25,567 nucleotides of DNA from an uncultured Oscillospiraceae bacterium (GTDB lineage Bacteria > Bacillota > Clostridia > Oscillospirales > Acutalibacteraceae). Where the stretch lies: the NCBI GenBank assembly GCA_905198295.1, contig CAJKBW010000042.1, positions 1 to 25,567 on the forward strand. Direction: 5' to 3'. The translations under genes and the position numbers were made by a program. This document shows positions 15,182 through 22,480 of the stretch, piece by piece. Every line of letters starts with the position of its first letter. Position 1 is the first letter of the stretch. Below the pieces are notes generated by a model. The model did no database searches, was not told where the DNA came from, and was given only the letters and a program-made list of their open reading frames with translations.

Positions 15182-17257
15182 TTATTTTTCAAAGCCGCAG
15201 CCTTCGGTCTGGCAGTACAGCCCCGCGTTCCGCCCTTTCTTTTTGAACAGGGTTTTGCCGCATTTCGGACAGACCTCTGCGGTCGGCTCACTCCAGGTGA
15301 CAAAATCGCATTTCGGGTAGTTGGCACAGCCGAAGAACTTGCGGTTGTTTTTGGATTTTTTCGCCAGCAAATGGCCGCCGCATTTCGGGCAGGTCCCCGG
15401 CATTTCCTCCACAATCGGTTTGGTGTTCTTGCATTCCGGGTAACCCGGACAGGCCAGAAACTTGCCGTAGCGGCCGGATTTGATCACCATTTTGCGCCCG
15501 CAGTTTTCGCAGACGACGTCGCTTTCCACCTCCGGCACCTTGATGCGTTCGCCGGAAAGCTCCTCCTCCGCCTTCGCGAGGGTTTTGGAAAAGCCGTCGT
15601 AGAATTTATCGAGCGTCCTGACCCAGTCGACGCGGCCGGTTTCCACCTCATCGAGCTGCTTTTCCATGTTGGCGGTGAACTCGACGTCCACCACCTCCGG
15701 AAACTGATCCTTCATCAGCTGGGTGGTCACCTCGCCGAGCGCGGTCGGCTTGAGCGCCTTGCCCTCCCGCTCGATGTATTCCCGCGCGAGGATGGTGCCG
15801 ATGGTCGGCGCATAGGTGGACGGCCGGCCGATGCCGTTTTCCTCCAGCGTTTTGATCAGGGTGGCTTCCGTAAAGCGGGGAGGCGGCTGGGTGAAATGCT
15901 GGTTGCCCTTGAGTTCGCGCTTGATCAGCACATCCCCCACGGCGAGCAGCGGCAGCGGGCCGCCTGTTTCGCTGTCCTTCTCCTCATCCTTGCCCTCGAC
16001 GTAGAGCACCGTGTGGCCGTCGAATTTGACCGAATAGCCGGAGGCCTTGAAGAGATAGTCGCCCGCCAGAATATCCACCTGGCTGGTGTTCTGCACACAG
16101 TTGGCCATCAGGCTGGCCATAAACCGGTCCCAGATCAGTTTATACAGCTTATACTGATCGGCGGTCAGCGACGGCTTGACCTGTTCGGGCGTCAGCGACG
16201 GCATGGACGGCCGGATCGCTTCGTGCGCATCCTGGGCGTTGCTGCGGGATTTGAACACCCGCGGCTTATCCGGCAGATACGCCTTGCCGTACTTCTGTTC
16301 GATATAGGCGCAGCCCTCCCGGCGGGCGTCGTCCGAAATGCGCAGCGAGTCGGTACGCATATAGGTGATCAAACCGACGGCGCCGTAATCCGGCACCTCC
16401 ACGCCTTCGTACAGCTCCTGCGCCGTTTTCATGGTACGGCGCGCGGCAAAGCCGAGCTTCCGGCTGGCCTCCTGCTGCATGGAGGAGGTGATGAAGGGCG
16501 GCGCGGGGGCAATCTGCCGCGTGCCCTGCTTGACATTATCCACCACAAAAGCGGCGGATTCCAGCTTCTGCAGGATGGCGTCGGCCTCTTCCTTATTCGC
16601 AATTTTCTGCTTGCCGGCTTTGGTGCCGTAAAAACGCGCCGGAAAGGCTTTTCCCTTGGCTTCCTTGGCCAGCAGCGCATCGATCGACCAGTATTCCTCG
16701 CTGACAAACGCGCGGATCTCGTTTTCCCGGTCAACAATGATGCTCACCGCCGCCGACTGCACACGGCCGGCGGACAGCCCCTTGCGCACCTTTTTCCACA
16801 GAAACGGGCTGATCTTGTAGCCCACGATCCGGTCGAGGATCCGGCGCGCCTGCTGCGCGTTGATCAGATCCATATCCAGCGCGCGCGGCTGGCTCATGCC
16901 CTGCTGCACGCCGGATTTGGTGATTTCATTGAAGGTCACCCGGTTATTGCCGTTCATATCCACTTTGAGCAGCTGCGCCAGATGCCAGGATATCGCTTCT
17001 CCCTCGCGGTCCGGGTCGGTGGCGAGAATAACGCCGTCACTCTCGGCCGCTTTGGCTTTAAGCTGGCGGATCAGCGCGGTTTTGCCCGGGATATCCACAT
17101 AGCGCGGTTTGAACGCGTGTTCGATATCCACACCGAGCAGCGTTTTCGGCAGATCCCGGATATGTCCCATCGAAGCCATGACCTCATAACCCGGTCCCAG
17201 GTATTTCTGTATCGTATGCGCCTTTGTGGGCGATTCCACAATTACCAGTTTCGACAA
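15182..17257 (-). CDS. topA: DNA topoisomerase I (type IA)
   Basis: Relaxes negative supercoils by single-strand cleavage. The 691-residue protein has an N-terminal TOPRIM domain (KLVIVESPTKA; acidic motif DPDREGE at 81-87), the catalytic tyrosine Y299 in GLITYMRTDSLRIS, and three C-terminal four-cysteine zinc ribbons (CENC...CPGYPEC, CPKC...CANYPKC, CPKC...CQTEGC). The start is TTG at 17257, with AGGGG eight bases upstream; no ATG fits the family start. It lies downstream of dprA with a 134-base gap that holds a strong hairpin, and is followed directly by trmFO, a common Firmicute order (dprA, topA, trmFO). Confidence 0.97.
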   Translation of the reverse strand: MSKLVIVESPTKAHTIQKYLGPGYEVMASMGHIRDLPKTLLGVDIEHAFKPRYVDIPGKTALIRQLKAKAAESDGVILATDPDREGEAISWHLAQLLKVDMNGNNRVTFNEITKSGVQQGMSQPRALDMDLINAQQARRILDRIVGYKISPFLWKKVRKGLSAGRVQSAAVSIIVDRENEIRAFVSEEYWSIDALLAKEAKGKAFPARFYGTKAGKQKIANKEEADAILQKLESAAFVVDNVKQGTRQIAPAPPFITSSMQQEASRKLGFAARRTMKTAQELYEGVEVPDYGAVGLITYMRTDSLRISDDARREGCAYIEQKYGKAYLPDKPRVFKSRSNAQDAHEAIRPSMPSLTPEQVKPSLTADQYKLYKLIWDRFMASLMANCVQNTSQVDILAGDYLFKASGYSVKFDGHTVLYVEGKDEEKDSETGGPLPLLAVGDVLIKRELKGNQHFTQPPPRFTEATLIKTLEENGIGRPSTYAPTIGTILAREYIEREGKALKPTALGEVTTQLMKDQFPEVVDVEFTANMEKQLDEVETGRVDWVRTLDKFYDGFSKTLAKAEEELSGERIKVPEVESDVVCENCGRKMVIKSGRYGKFLACPGYPECKNTKPIVEEMPGTCPKCGGHLLAKKSKNNRKFFGCANYPKCDFVTWSEPTAEVCPKCGKTLFKKKGRNAGLYCQTEGCGFEK

Positions 17258-17304
17258 CCCATCATCCCCTGTCTTTTACTCTTCCCTTCCATGCTGTTAT
17301 GCAA

Positions 17305-17335
17305 GGGAAAACGGCATACACGATGCCCTTTTCCC
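17305..17335 (-). other. Hairpin in the dprA-topA gap
   Basis: A 7+5 base-pair stem with one internal mismatch and a five-base loop: arms 17305-17311/17329-17335 and 17313-17317/17323-17327. It lies 57 bases past the dprA stop and about 48 bases before the topA start in the minus-strand transcript. The 3' arm ends TTTTCCC but there is no clean U tract after it, so it could be a weak terminator, a processing site or a leader structure. Its function is not established. Confidence 0.5.
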
Positions 17336-17391
17336 TCACCCAACAGCGTACGGCGCCCGCACCCTGTCCTTTTGCTCACACCGAAAGGCGT

Positions 17392-18612
17392 TTAATCCTT
17401 TGGTCTGGCGTACATCTGCCCGGCAGCCGGACTTACACAGCCGGCCAGCTCCAGCTCGGTGAGCGCCGCCATCACCCGCGGCACCGGCAGACCGCATTTC
17501 GCCGCCAGCTCATCCACCGGCAGCGGGCTTTCGCCCAGACCGGCGAAAACCGTTTTGGCATCCGGCGATAAATAGTCCGGACACGTTCTCTCCGCCGGCG
17601 CGGCCGTCTTTGGCTTTTCCCAGCGGGCTGCCCGCGCGGCCGGTGCACGCTGCTTTTCCTTTACGGCCGGTCCGGCGGCCTTATACGTCTCTTCCACATA
17701 CCGCGCCGCTTCGCTGTTCAGGTGATTTCCCCAGCGCGGGGAAAATTCCTCCAGCAGATCGCGTCCGCTGCACAGCGGGGCCGCCCCTTTGCGGAGCAGA
17801 GCGTTGGAGCCTTTGCAGCAGGCGCGGTCGATATCCCCCGGAACGCTGTACACATCCCGCCCCTGCTCCCGGGCAAAGCCCGCGGTCATCAGGGCGCCGC
17901 TCCGTTTCGGCGCCTCCACCACGCAGGTGGCGAGAGACAGGCCGCTGAGAATCCGGTTGCGTTCACGGAAGTGGCTTTTATACGCTTTTGCCGTCGGCGC
18001 GTATTCGGTCAGCAGCGCGCCTTTGCTCATAACGATGCTCTGCCGCAGCGCGGCATTCTCCCGCGGATAGGAAACGTCCAGGCTGCAGGGCATCAGCAGC
18101 ACCGTCACCCCGCCCGCGCGCAGTGCGCCGCGATGGGCCGCAGCGTCGATCCCCACCGCGCCGCCGCTGATCACCGTTATCCCGGCGGCAGCAGCCACTG
18201 CCGCAAGCTTTTCCGCGGCATATACCCCGGCGGATGAACAGTACCGCGTACCCACGATGGTCAGCGTCGGAACATCCTGCAGCCGCGGCGGTTCCCCGCG
18301 GCCGTACAGCACCAGAGGCGGCGCATCGATCGCCCTGAGCTGTTCCGGATAATACGAATCGGCCGGCGTCAGAATCCAGTCCCGGCAGTCCAGCGTATAC
18401 GACAGCACGGCGCGGGCACGCCTGAGCGATTTATCGCACAAAGCCTTTAAGTCGGCTTTTCTTTTGACGCCGGCCGCCATGAGCGCCGCGCGGTCGGCGT
18501 TGTACACGGCCTCCGGTCCGCCGAACGTCTCCAGCAGCTTTTTGCCCAGCGGGTTGCCGCGGCCGACCGCTTCCTGCATCCATATCCAGTACAAACGGGT
18601 ATCGGTTGCCAT
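17392..18612 (-). CDS. dprA: DNA-processing protein DprA
   Basis: Single-strand DNA-binding protein that loads RecA onto incoming DNA during natural transformation. The 406-residue product has an N-terminal helical region, then the Rossmann-like DprA core: TIVGTR (118-123), SGGAVGIDAAAH (149-160), FRERNRILSGLS (215-226) and KRSGALMTAGFA. After an Ala/Pro-rich linker there is a C-terminal winged-helix domain (about 345-406). The ATG at 18612 has AGGGGGAGG just upstream; longer starts overlap the preceding methyltransferase gene. It lies 14 bases downstream of that gene, so they are probably co-transcribed. No other competence gene is present, so competence itself cannot be inferred. Confidence 0.95.
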   Translation of the reverse strand: MATDTRLYWIWMQEAVGRGNPLGKKLLETFGGPEAVYNADRAALMAAGVKRKADLKALCDKSLRRARAVLSYTLDCRDWILTPADSYYPEQLRAIDAPPLVLYGRGEPPRLQDVPTLTIVGTRYCSSAGVYAAEKLAAVAAAAGITVISGGAVGIDAAAHRGALRAGGVTVLLMPCSLDVSYPRENAALRQSIVMSKGALLTEYAPTAKAYKSHFRERNRILSGLSLATCVVEAPKRSGALMTAGFAREQGRDVYSVPGDIDRACCKGSNALLRKGAAPLCSGRDLLEEFSPRWGNHLNSEAARYVEETYKAAGPAVKEKQRAPAARAARWEKPKTAAPAERTCPDYLSPDAKTVFAGLGESPLPVDELAAKCGLPVPRVMAALTELELAGCVSPAAGQMYARPKD

Positions 18613-18626
18613 CGGCCTCCCCCTTT

Positions 18627-19439
18627 TTACAGCGATCCGCGCACCATTTCCCACATCACCAGCGCCGCCGCAGTGGACGCGTTAAGCGATTCTGCGCGGC
18701 CCGGCATCCGGATGGTCAGCCGCCCGGTACATGCCTGCACCGTCTGCGGCGTAAGGCCGTTTCCCTCGTTGCCGATCACGCACAGGCAGCCGGCGCCGAG
18801 CGCCGTTCCCGGCAGCGGATCGGCCGCCCCGTCCACCACGCAGGCCCAGCAGGCCATTCCGCCGGCACCCAGCCGGGAAATCGTCTCCCGGAAATCCGCC
18901 GGCAGGAAAAACGGCAGACGGAACACCCCGCCCATGCTGCCCCGCAGCACCTTGGGACTGAGCAGGTCGCAGCAGCCGGAAGACAGCAGCATCCCGTCCA
19001 GCCCCAGCGCCTCCGCCGTACGGATGACCGTACCGAGGTTGACCGGGTCCTGCACATCCTCCAGCGCAATATAGCGCCCATTCTTATTTATTTTAGCGAA
19101 TACGCCGTCGTTGTCAAGGGGACGCATGCCGGCGGGAATGCCGGCAATGCCAAAAATCCCCTGCGGCGTAGCGGTATCGCCGATGTAGCCGGCAAGCGGT
19201 TCGGTGATCTCCGCCGCCTGCTCGCAGGCGGCGAGCAGCGTTTCCACCGCCTGCGGATACTGGCGTGCCGCCCGCGCCGTATACAGCACCGTTTCCAGGC
19301 GGACCCCTGAGCGCACCGCATCGGTGCACAGCCGTGCCCCCTCGAGCGCCATGCGCCCGCTCATGCGCCGGTACCGCGCATCCGCCAGAAGGCGGCGTAT
19401 CTCCTTGACCAGACGGTTGTCGCGGCTGGTGATTTCCAT
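18627..19439 (-). CDS. SpoU/TrmH family RNA 2'-O-methyltransferase
   Basis: SAM-dependent methyltransferase of the trefoil-knot SPOUT class; the target is probably rRNA ribose (RlmB/TsnR-like), but the exact nucleotide cannot be read from sequence. The 270-residue product has an N-terminal substrate-binding domain (ITSRDNRLVKEIRRLL, ALEGARL at 31-37) and the three SpoU motifs: QDPVNLGTVIRTAEALG, VIGNEGNGL and IRMPGRAESLNASTAAALVMWE. The ATG at 19439 has GGAGG seven bases upstream; a longer frame to 19478 lacks a site. It begins a two-gene unit with dprA, just after the AT-rich NERD gene. Confidence 0.93.
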   Translation of the reverse strand: MEITSRDNRLVKEIRRLLADARYRRMSGRMALEGARLCTDAVRSGVRLETVLYTARAARQYPQAVETLLAACEQAAEITEPLAGYIGDTATPQGIFGIAGIPAGMRPLDNDGVFAKINKNGRYIALEDVQDPVNLGTVIRTAEALGLDGMLLSSGCCDLLSPKVLRGSMGGVFRLPFFLPADFRETISRLGAGGMACWACVVDGAADPLPGTALGAGCLCVIGNEGNGLTPQTVQACTGRLTIRMPGRAESLNASTAAALVMWEMVRGSL

Positions 19440-19497
19440 GCTGAGTCCTCCAAAATATCCGCATATGTTCTTGAACAAGTCGATAATAAGGTCTAAA

Positions 19498-20853
19498 TTA
19501 CTCTTTCGAGTACAATTTCAGTTCCAAACCATCCTTTAGAGAATTATTGTAATTGACTTGCCACTTCCACAGGGAAACATTCGTGATTTTGATATATACA
19601 ATATCCGCCACATTGCCAACACCATATATTTCCAATGGTTCTAACGTTCCCGAATGCTTCGCTAAGTACGTGTCGGCGCTGCCTGACAAACGGTTTCCAG
19701 CCATAGAATAATGTAAGCGTTCTCCAAACATGTCATATTCTTGGACAGTGCCGTCGGCCATCATAATAATATATTTTGTATTCTCGTTCAAAAGGATACC
19801 GTATTCTTCCCCTGTATTTGATAAAGTACAGGAAAATACCGCTGTATTTTTTAAATCTTTTGACATCGATAGCTGAACATCTGACACCTGAATCAAACCA
19901 TCGACGAGCTGTAAATACGGGTCACCATAGGCATCCACATGCTGAAAATTTTTCTGCATGGCCTGTAATTCCGTCTGGGCTGTTGCGACCCGTGTATCGC
20001 AGGCGTATTTATAAACACCGCAAAACAGCGTGCCAAGTCCTATACAGCATAACACCGCAGCAATACATGCTCCCACCCATTGTCGTTTTCGCTTCCGTAA
20101 ATTCTGAATAGCTTGTTCAAGCCTATTGTTCGCGCTGCAAACAGCCTGCTCCGACTCTTTTTGCGCTCTAAACAGGCAATTGTCCATGTGATTTTTGATC
20201 TGGGATATATATTCGTAAAAAGGTATTATCGTACTTTCGTCCAAAGGCACCTTGAAATCCTTTAGCGGCGAATAGGGTTTTAAGGTTTGAAAAAAGCAAT
20301 CGATATCCCCCATGCTGTATCTTACCATCTGTCGGTTAATAAAAAAATACAGATCGTCTATTAACCTGTCCAGCGTAGTGACAACAAGGTAGTTACTCCC
20401 TTCTCCCCCTTCTATTCTCAATTTACAATCGTCATTTGCAAAAACAACAACCGAATAAACGGGCACCTCAGGCATTAAGTGGCAAATCGCCCGAGCATGG
20501 TACCCATTTTGCCGGACAGGATTCTTAAAAACATGATTTTCAGCTGTGCGAAAATATTGCGTCCAATATTCCTCCGCTGTGTTGCCGTAAATCGTGCCTT
20601 TGTAGTATTTGATTTCAAATATATATATCCCGGTTTCATGGATCATGAGCAAATCCACTTCTGTGCTCTTTCCGGTAGTCGTCGGCACCTGAAGATTCAT
20701 CAATATTTTACTGCTTCCCGGCACTCTAAAAAGCAATTCCCGAAAAACAAGATATTCTCCATAATAGCCTTTCCCGCGTTCATCCCAAATGCGGCGCTGC
20801 ATTTCCAAATCCACGCCGGTAAGTTGTTGGTAGATTTCTTCCGCTTTATCCAT
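19498..20853 (-). CDS. Membrane-anchored NERD-domain protein, probable horizontal acquisition
   Basis: A 451-residue protein. Residues about 30-140 form a NERD (nuclease-related) domain: GEYLVFREL (32-40), STEVDLLMIHETGIYIFEIKYYKG with E65, D67, E80 and K82 in the restriction-nuclease-like E..D..ExK arrangement, and the downstream NPVRQN (111-116). A charged helical region (about 215-258) and one TM helix (about 259-281) follow, then an unrecognised 170-residue C-terminal domain. Orientation in the membrane is uncertain, but NERD residues are expected in the cytoplasm. Codon use is clearly more AT-rich than flanking genes. The ATG at 20853 has a GGGGGAG site; an upstream ATG at 20880 has none. 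Substrate and role are unknown. Confidence 0.82.
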   Translation of the reverse strand: MDKAEEIYQQLTGVDLEMQRRIWDERGKGYYGEYLVFRELLFRVPGSSKILMNLQVPTTTGKSTEVDLLMIHETGIYIFEIKYYKGTIYGNTAEEYWTQYFRTAENHVFKNPVRQNGYHARAICHLMPEVPVYSVVVFANDDCKLRIEGGEGSNYLVVTTLDRLIDDLYFFINRQMVRYSMGDIDCFFQTLKPYSPLKDFKVPLDESTIIPFYEYISQIKNHMDNCLFRAQKESEQAVCSANNRLEQAIQNLRKRKRQWVGACIAAVLCCIGLGTLFCGVYKYACDTRVATAQTELQAMQKNFQHVDAYGDPYLQLVDGLIQVSDVQLSMSKDLKNTAVFSCTLSNTGEEYGILLNENTKYIIMMADGTVQEYDMFGERLHYSMAGNRLSGSADTYLAKHSGTLEPLEIYGVGNVADIVYIKITNVSLWKWQVNYNNSLKDGLELKLYSKE

Positions 20854-20910
20854 AAACTCCCCCCTCTCTCCTACCTCCATACCGTACCAACCGATGTAAT
20901 TAAGAAACGA

Positions 20911-20937
20911 GCGCCCGCTGGCATGGCCGGCGGGCGC
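20911..20937 (-). terminator. Intrinsic terminator after rplT
   Basis: An eight-base GC stem (20911-20918 with 20930-20937) closed by an inner three-pair stem, followed in the minus-strand transcript by a U-rich tail (CGTTTCTTAATT). It lies 12 bases past the rplT stop, as expected for the end of the infC-rpmI-rplT operon, and separates it from the NERD gene. Confidence 0.8.
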
Positions 20938-20949
20938 AGGTTTAGCTTA

Positions 20950-21303
20950 TTAGAGAGCCGCTTTGGCTTTCTCGGTCAGCGCGGTGAACGCCGCGGCATC
21001 CGACACCGCGAGCTCAGCGAGCATCTTGCGGTTGAGGGTGATGCCGGCCTTCTTCAGACCGTTCATGAAGGTGGAATAATTCATGCCGTTGATCTTCGCA
21101 GCCGCGGAGATACGGGTGATCCACAGACGGCGGAAATCGCGCTTTTTCTGCTTGCGGCCGATATACGCATACTGGCCGGACTTCATAACCGCCTGCTTCG
21201 CGGTGCGGAACAGCTTCGACTTGGCGCCGAAATAGCCCTTCGCCAGCTTCAGCGTCTTTTTCCTTCTCTTGCGCGTCATCATTGCGCCCTTTATACGTGC
21301 CAT
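20950..21303 (-). CDS. rplT: 50S ribosomal protein L20
   Basis: Early-assembly 23S rRNA-binding protein that in Firmicutes also represses its own operon through the leader. The 117-residue product has the full family sequence: MARIKGAMMTRKRRKKTLKLAKGY at the basic N-terminus, SGQYAYIGRKQKKRDFRRLWI, and NGMNYSTFMNGLKKAGITLNRKMLAELA. GGAGG lies about ten bases before the ATG. It is the last gene of the infC operon and is followed by a terminator. Confidence 0.99.
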   Translation of the reverse strand: MARIKGAMMTRKRRKKTLKLAKGYFGAKSKLFRTAKQAVMKSGQYAYIGRKQKKRDFRRLWITRISAAAKINGMNYSTFMNGLKKAGITLNRKMLAELAVSDAAAFTALTEKAKAAL

Positions 21304-21336
21304 GTCTGGACAACCTCCATCCTAAATGTTTATCGA

Positions 21337-21534
21337 TTATTTGTAGGGAATCAGGCGCTTGATCTGCACCATGTTGGTCGAATCCGCCACCGTGGTCTTG
21401 CGCAGGTTTCTCTTGCGCTTGGTGGTCTTCTTGTTCAGGATATGGGATTTGTACGCATGAGCGCGCAGCACCTTGCCGTTTTTGGTCATCTTGAAGCGCT
21501 TTTTGGCGCCGCTGTGCGTCTTGATCTTAGGCAT
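21337..21534 (-). CDS. rpmI: 50S ribosomal protein L35
   Basis: A 65-residue, very basic ribosomal protein with the family sequence MPKIKTHSGAKKRFKMTKNGK and HILNKKTTKRKRNLRK. It is normal length. AAGGAGG lies nine bases upstream of the ATG. It sits between infC and rplT as in nearly all bacteria, with 33 bases before rplT. Confidence 0.99.
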   Translation of the reverse strand: MPKIKTHSGAKKRFKMTKNGKVLRAHAYKSHILNKKTTKRKRNLRKTTVADSTNMVQIKRLIPYK

Positions 21535-21563
21535 TATGGTTTTCCTCCTTAATAAATTTCCAC

Positions 21564-21597
21564 TGCGGGATATCCCGCAAAAACACCGGTTGGGTGT
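21564..21597 (-). other. Palindrome and small hairpin between infC and rpmI
   Basis: A perfect 16-base palindrome (21564-21579) and an adjacent five-pair hairpin (21583-21587 with 21593-21597), which is followed by a short U run in the minus-strand RNA. They occupy the 78-base infC-rpmI gap. They could be partial attenuation, RNA processing or protein-binding structures; nothing in the sequence decides between these. Confidence 0.4.
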
Positions 21598-21612
21598 CTT
21601 TTTGCCACGTGT

Positions 21613-22131
21613 TTACTTCGCCGGCTTTGGTGCGAGGAACATCATCATGTGACGGCCGTCCATTTTCGCCGGTTTTTCGACATTGCCGGCTTCCGCGCAG
21701 GCTTCCGCGAAGCGCTTCATGACGTCCAGGCCGATCTCCGGATGGCCCATTTCACGGCCGCGGAAACGGATCGACGCTTTGACCTTGTTGCCGTCCCTGA
21801 GGAAGGAACAGGCCTGCCGCGCCTTGGTGTTGAAATCCGCCACGTCGATATTCAGCGACAGACGAACCTCCTTGAGCTCCACCACGCGCTGGTTTTTCCG
21901 CGCTTCCTTTTCGCGCTTCGCCTGCTCAAAACGGTATTTGCCGTAATCCATGATTTTGCAGACAGGCGGCGTTGCCATGGGCGAGATCTTCACCAGATCC
22001 AGTTCCTTTTCGTCCGCCATCCGCTGCGCATCCCGCGAGGACATCACGCCCAGCTGGCCGCCGTCGCTGTCGATAACGCGAACCTCATTGTCCCGGATCT
22101 GTCCATTGATCTGCAGTTCCTTACTTGCTAT
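21613..22131 (-). CDS. infC: Translation initiation factor IF-3 with AUA start codon
   Basis: IF-3 keeps the 30S subunit free and checks start-codon pairing. The complete 172-residue frame has the N-domain (ELQINGQIRDNEVRVIDSDG), the helical linker (VCKIMDYGKYRFEQAKREKEARKNQ) and the C-domain (ELKEVRLSLNID...HMMMFLAPKPAK). No ATG, GTG or TTG exists in frame between the upstream TGA and residue 29, which is inside the N-domain. An ATA at 22131-22129 sits nine bases after GGAGG and exactly where family members begin. Rare start codons in infC are known (AUU in E. coli) and let IF-3 limit its own translation. A start at residue 29-30 would destroy the N-domain. Confidence 0.93.
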   Translation of the reverse strand: MASKELQINGQIRDNEVRVIDSDGGQLGVMSSRDAQRMADEKELDLVKISPMATPPVCKIMDYGKYRFEQAKREKEARKNQRVVELKEVRLSLNIDVADFNTKARQACSFLRDGNKVKASIRFRGREMGHPEIGLDVMKRFAEACAEAGNVEKPAKMDGRHMMMFLAPKPAK

Positions 22132-22199
22132 GGGTAAGCACCTCCACTCCTTAACTCATCCCGCCCCCACTGCCGCAGGGTGTAACGGGAAAACAAAAA

Positions 22200-22317
22200 C
22201 GCGGACAGTCCATCTGCCCGCGCAAGCATCAAAACCCTTCCGCCGAAAGCGGAAGAAGCCCTAACCTGATTGACCTGTCGGGAACAAAATCCGCAGGTGA
22301 GAGCGGGCAAACGCTCT
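22200..22317 (-). promoter_or_regulatory. infC operon leader with intrinsic terminator and alternative pairing (L20-leader type)
   Basis: The minus-strand leader folds into successive stems. These are AGAGCG/CGCUCU (22317-22312 with 22305-22300), ACCUG/CAGGU with an inner CGG/CCG (22298-22294 with 22277-22273), CUUCCGC/GCGGAAG (22255-22249 with 22243-22237), and a nine-pair stem (22222-22214 with 22208-22200) directly followed by UUUUUGUUUU, a clear terminator. The last stem has a G-U pair that exists only in the minus-strand RNA. The first hairpin contains UGCCCGC, which is complementary over seven bases to GCGGGCA in the 5' arm of the terminator, a plausible antiterminator. L20-controlled attenuation of this operon is known in Firmicutes; the mechanism here is inferred. 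Confidence 0.75.
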
Positions 22318-22339
22318 GCTTTGTTTTTCGTGCCTATTT

Positions 22340-22368
22340 ATTATAGACGCAGCGGCATCTCCTGTCAA
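22340..22368 (-). promoter_or_regulatory. Consensus sigma-A promoter of the infC operon
   Basis: TTGACA (22368-22363), a 17-base spacer and TATAAT (22345-22340) on the minus strand: both hexamers are perfect. The start point is expected near 22333, giving a leader of about 200 bases before infC. Confidence 0.9.
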
Positions 22369-22423
22369 GCCTTTTCTCTACAAAAAATATTTTCTTTTCT
22401 CCAATAAAACAGCCGGCTCAAAG

Positions 22424-22429
22424 TATAAT
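22424..22429 (+). promoter_or_regulatory. -10 element upstream of the truncated sigma gene (copy 1)
   Basis: TATAAT 51 bases before the sigma-gene ATG, on the plus strand. The -35 region at 17-base spacing (CCAATA) does not match consensus, so the promoter may be weak or need an activator. It is divergent to the infC promoter and identical in copy 2. Confidence 0.45.
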
Positions 22430-22480
22430 AGTGCGGAACGGATATCCACTTCCACGAAACCACAAAAAAGGATGGACGCC

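Noticed and set aside
15172..15414. Longer TrmFO start at 15414
   Set aside because: The added residues are topA's zinc-ribbon coding sequence read in another frame; the FAD site is at the chosen N-terminus.
15170..17395. Very long plus-strand open frame (741 codons) opposite topA, and similar ones at 43-1488 and 7071-8708
   Set aside because: They are antisense to well-recognised genes in GC-rich DNA, where stops are rare on the opposite strand; the translations are His/Arg/Leu-rich with no family resemblance.
22132..22310. Minus-strand 60-codon frame in the infC leader
   Set aside because: It overlaps the attenuator structures, lacks a ribosome site and has no protein-like features.
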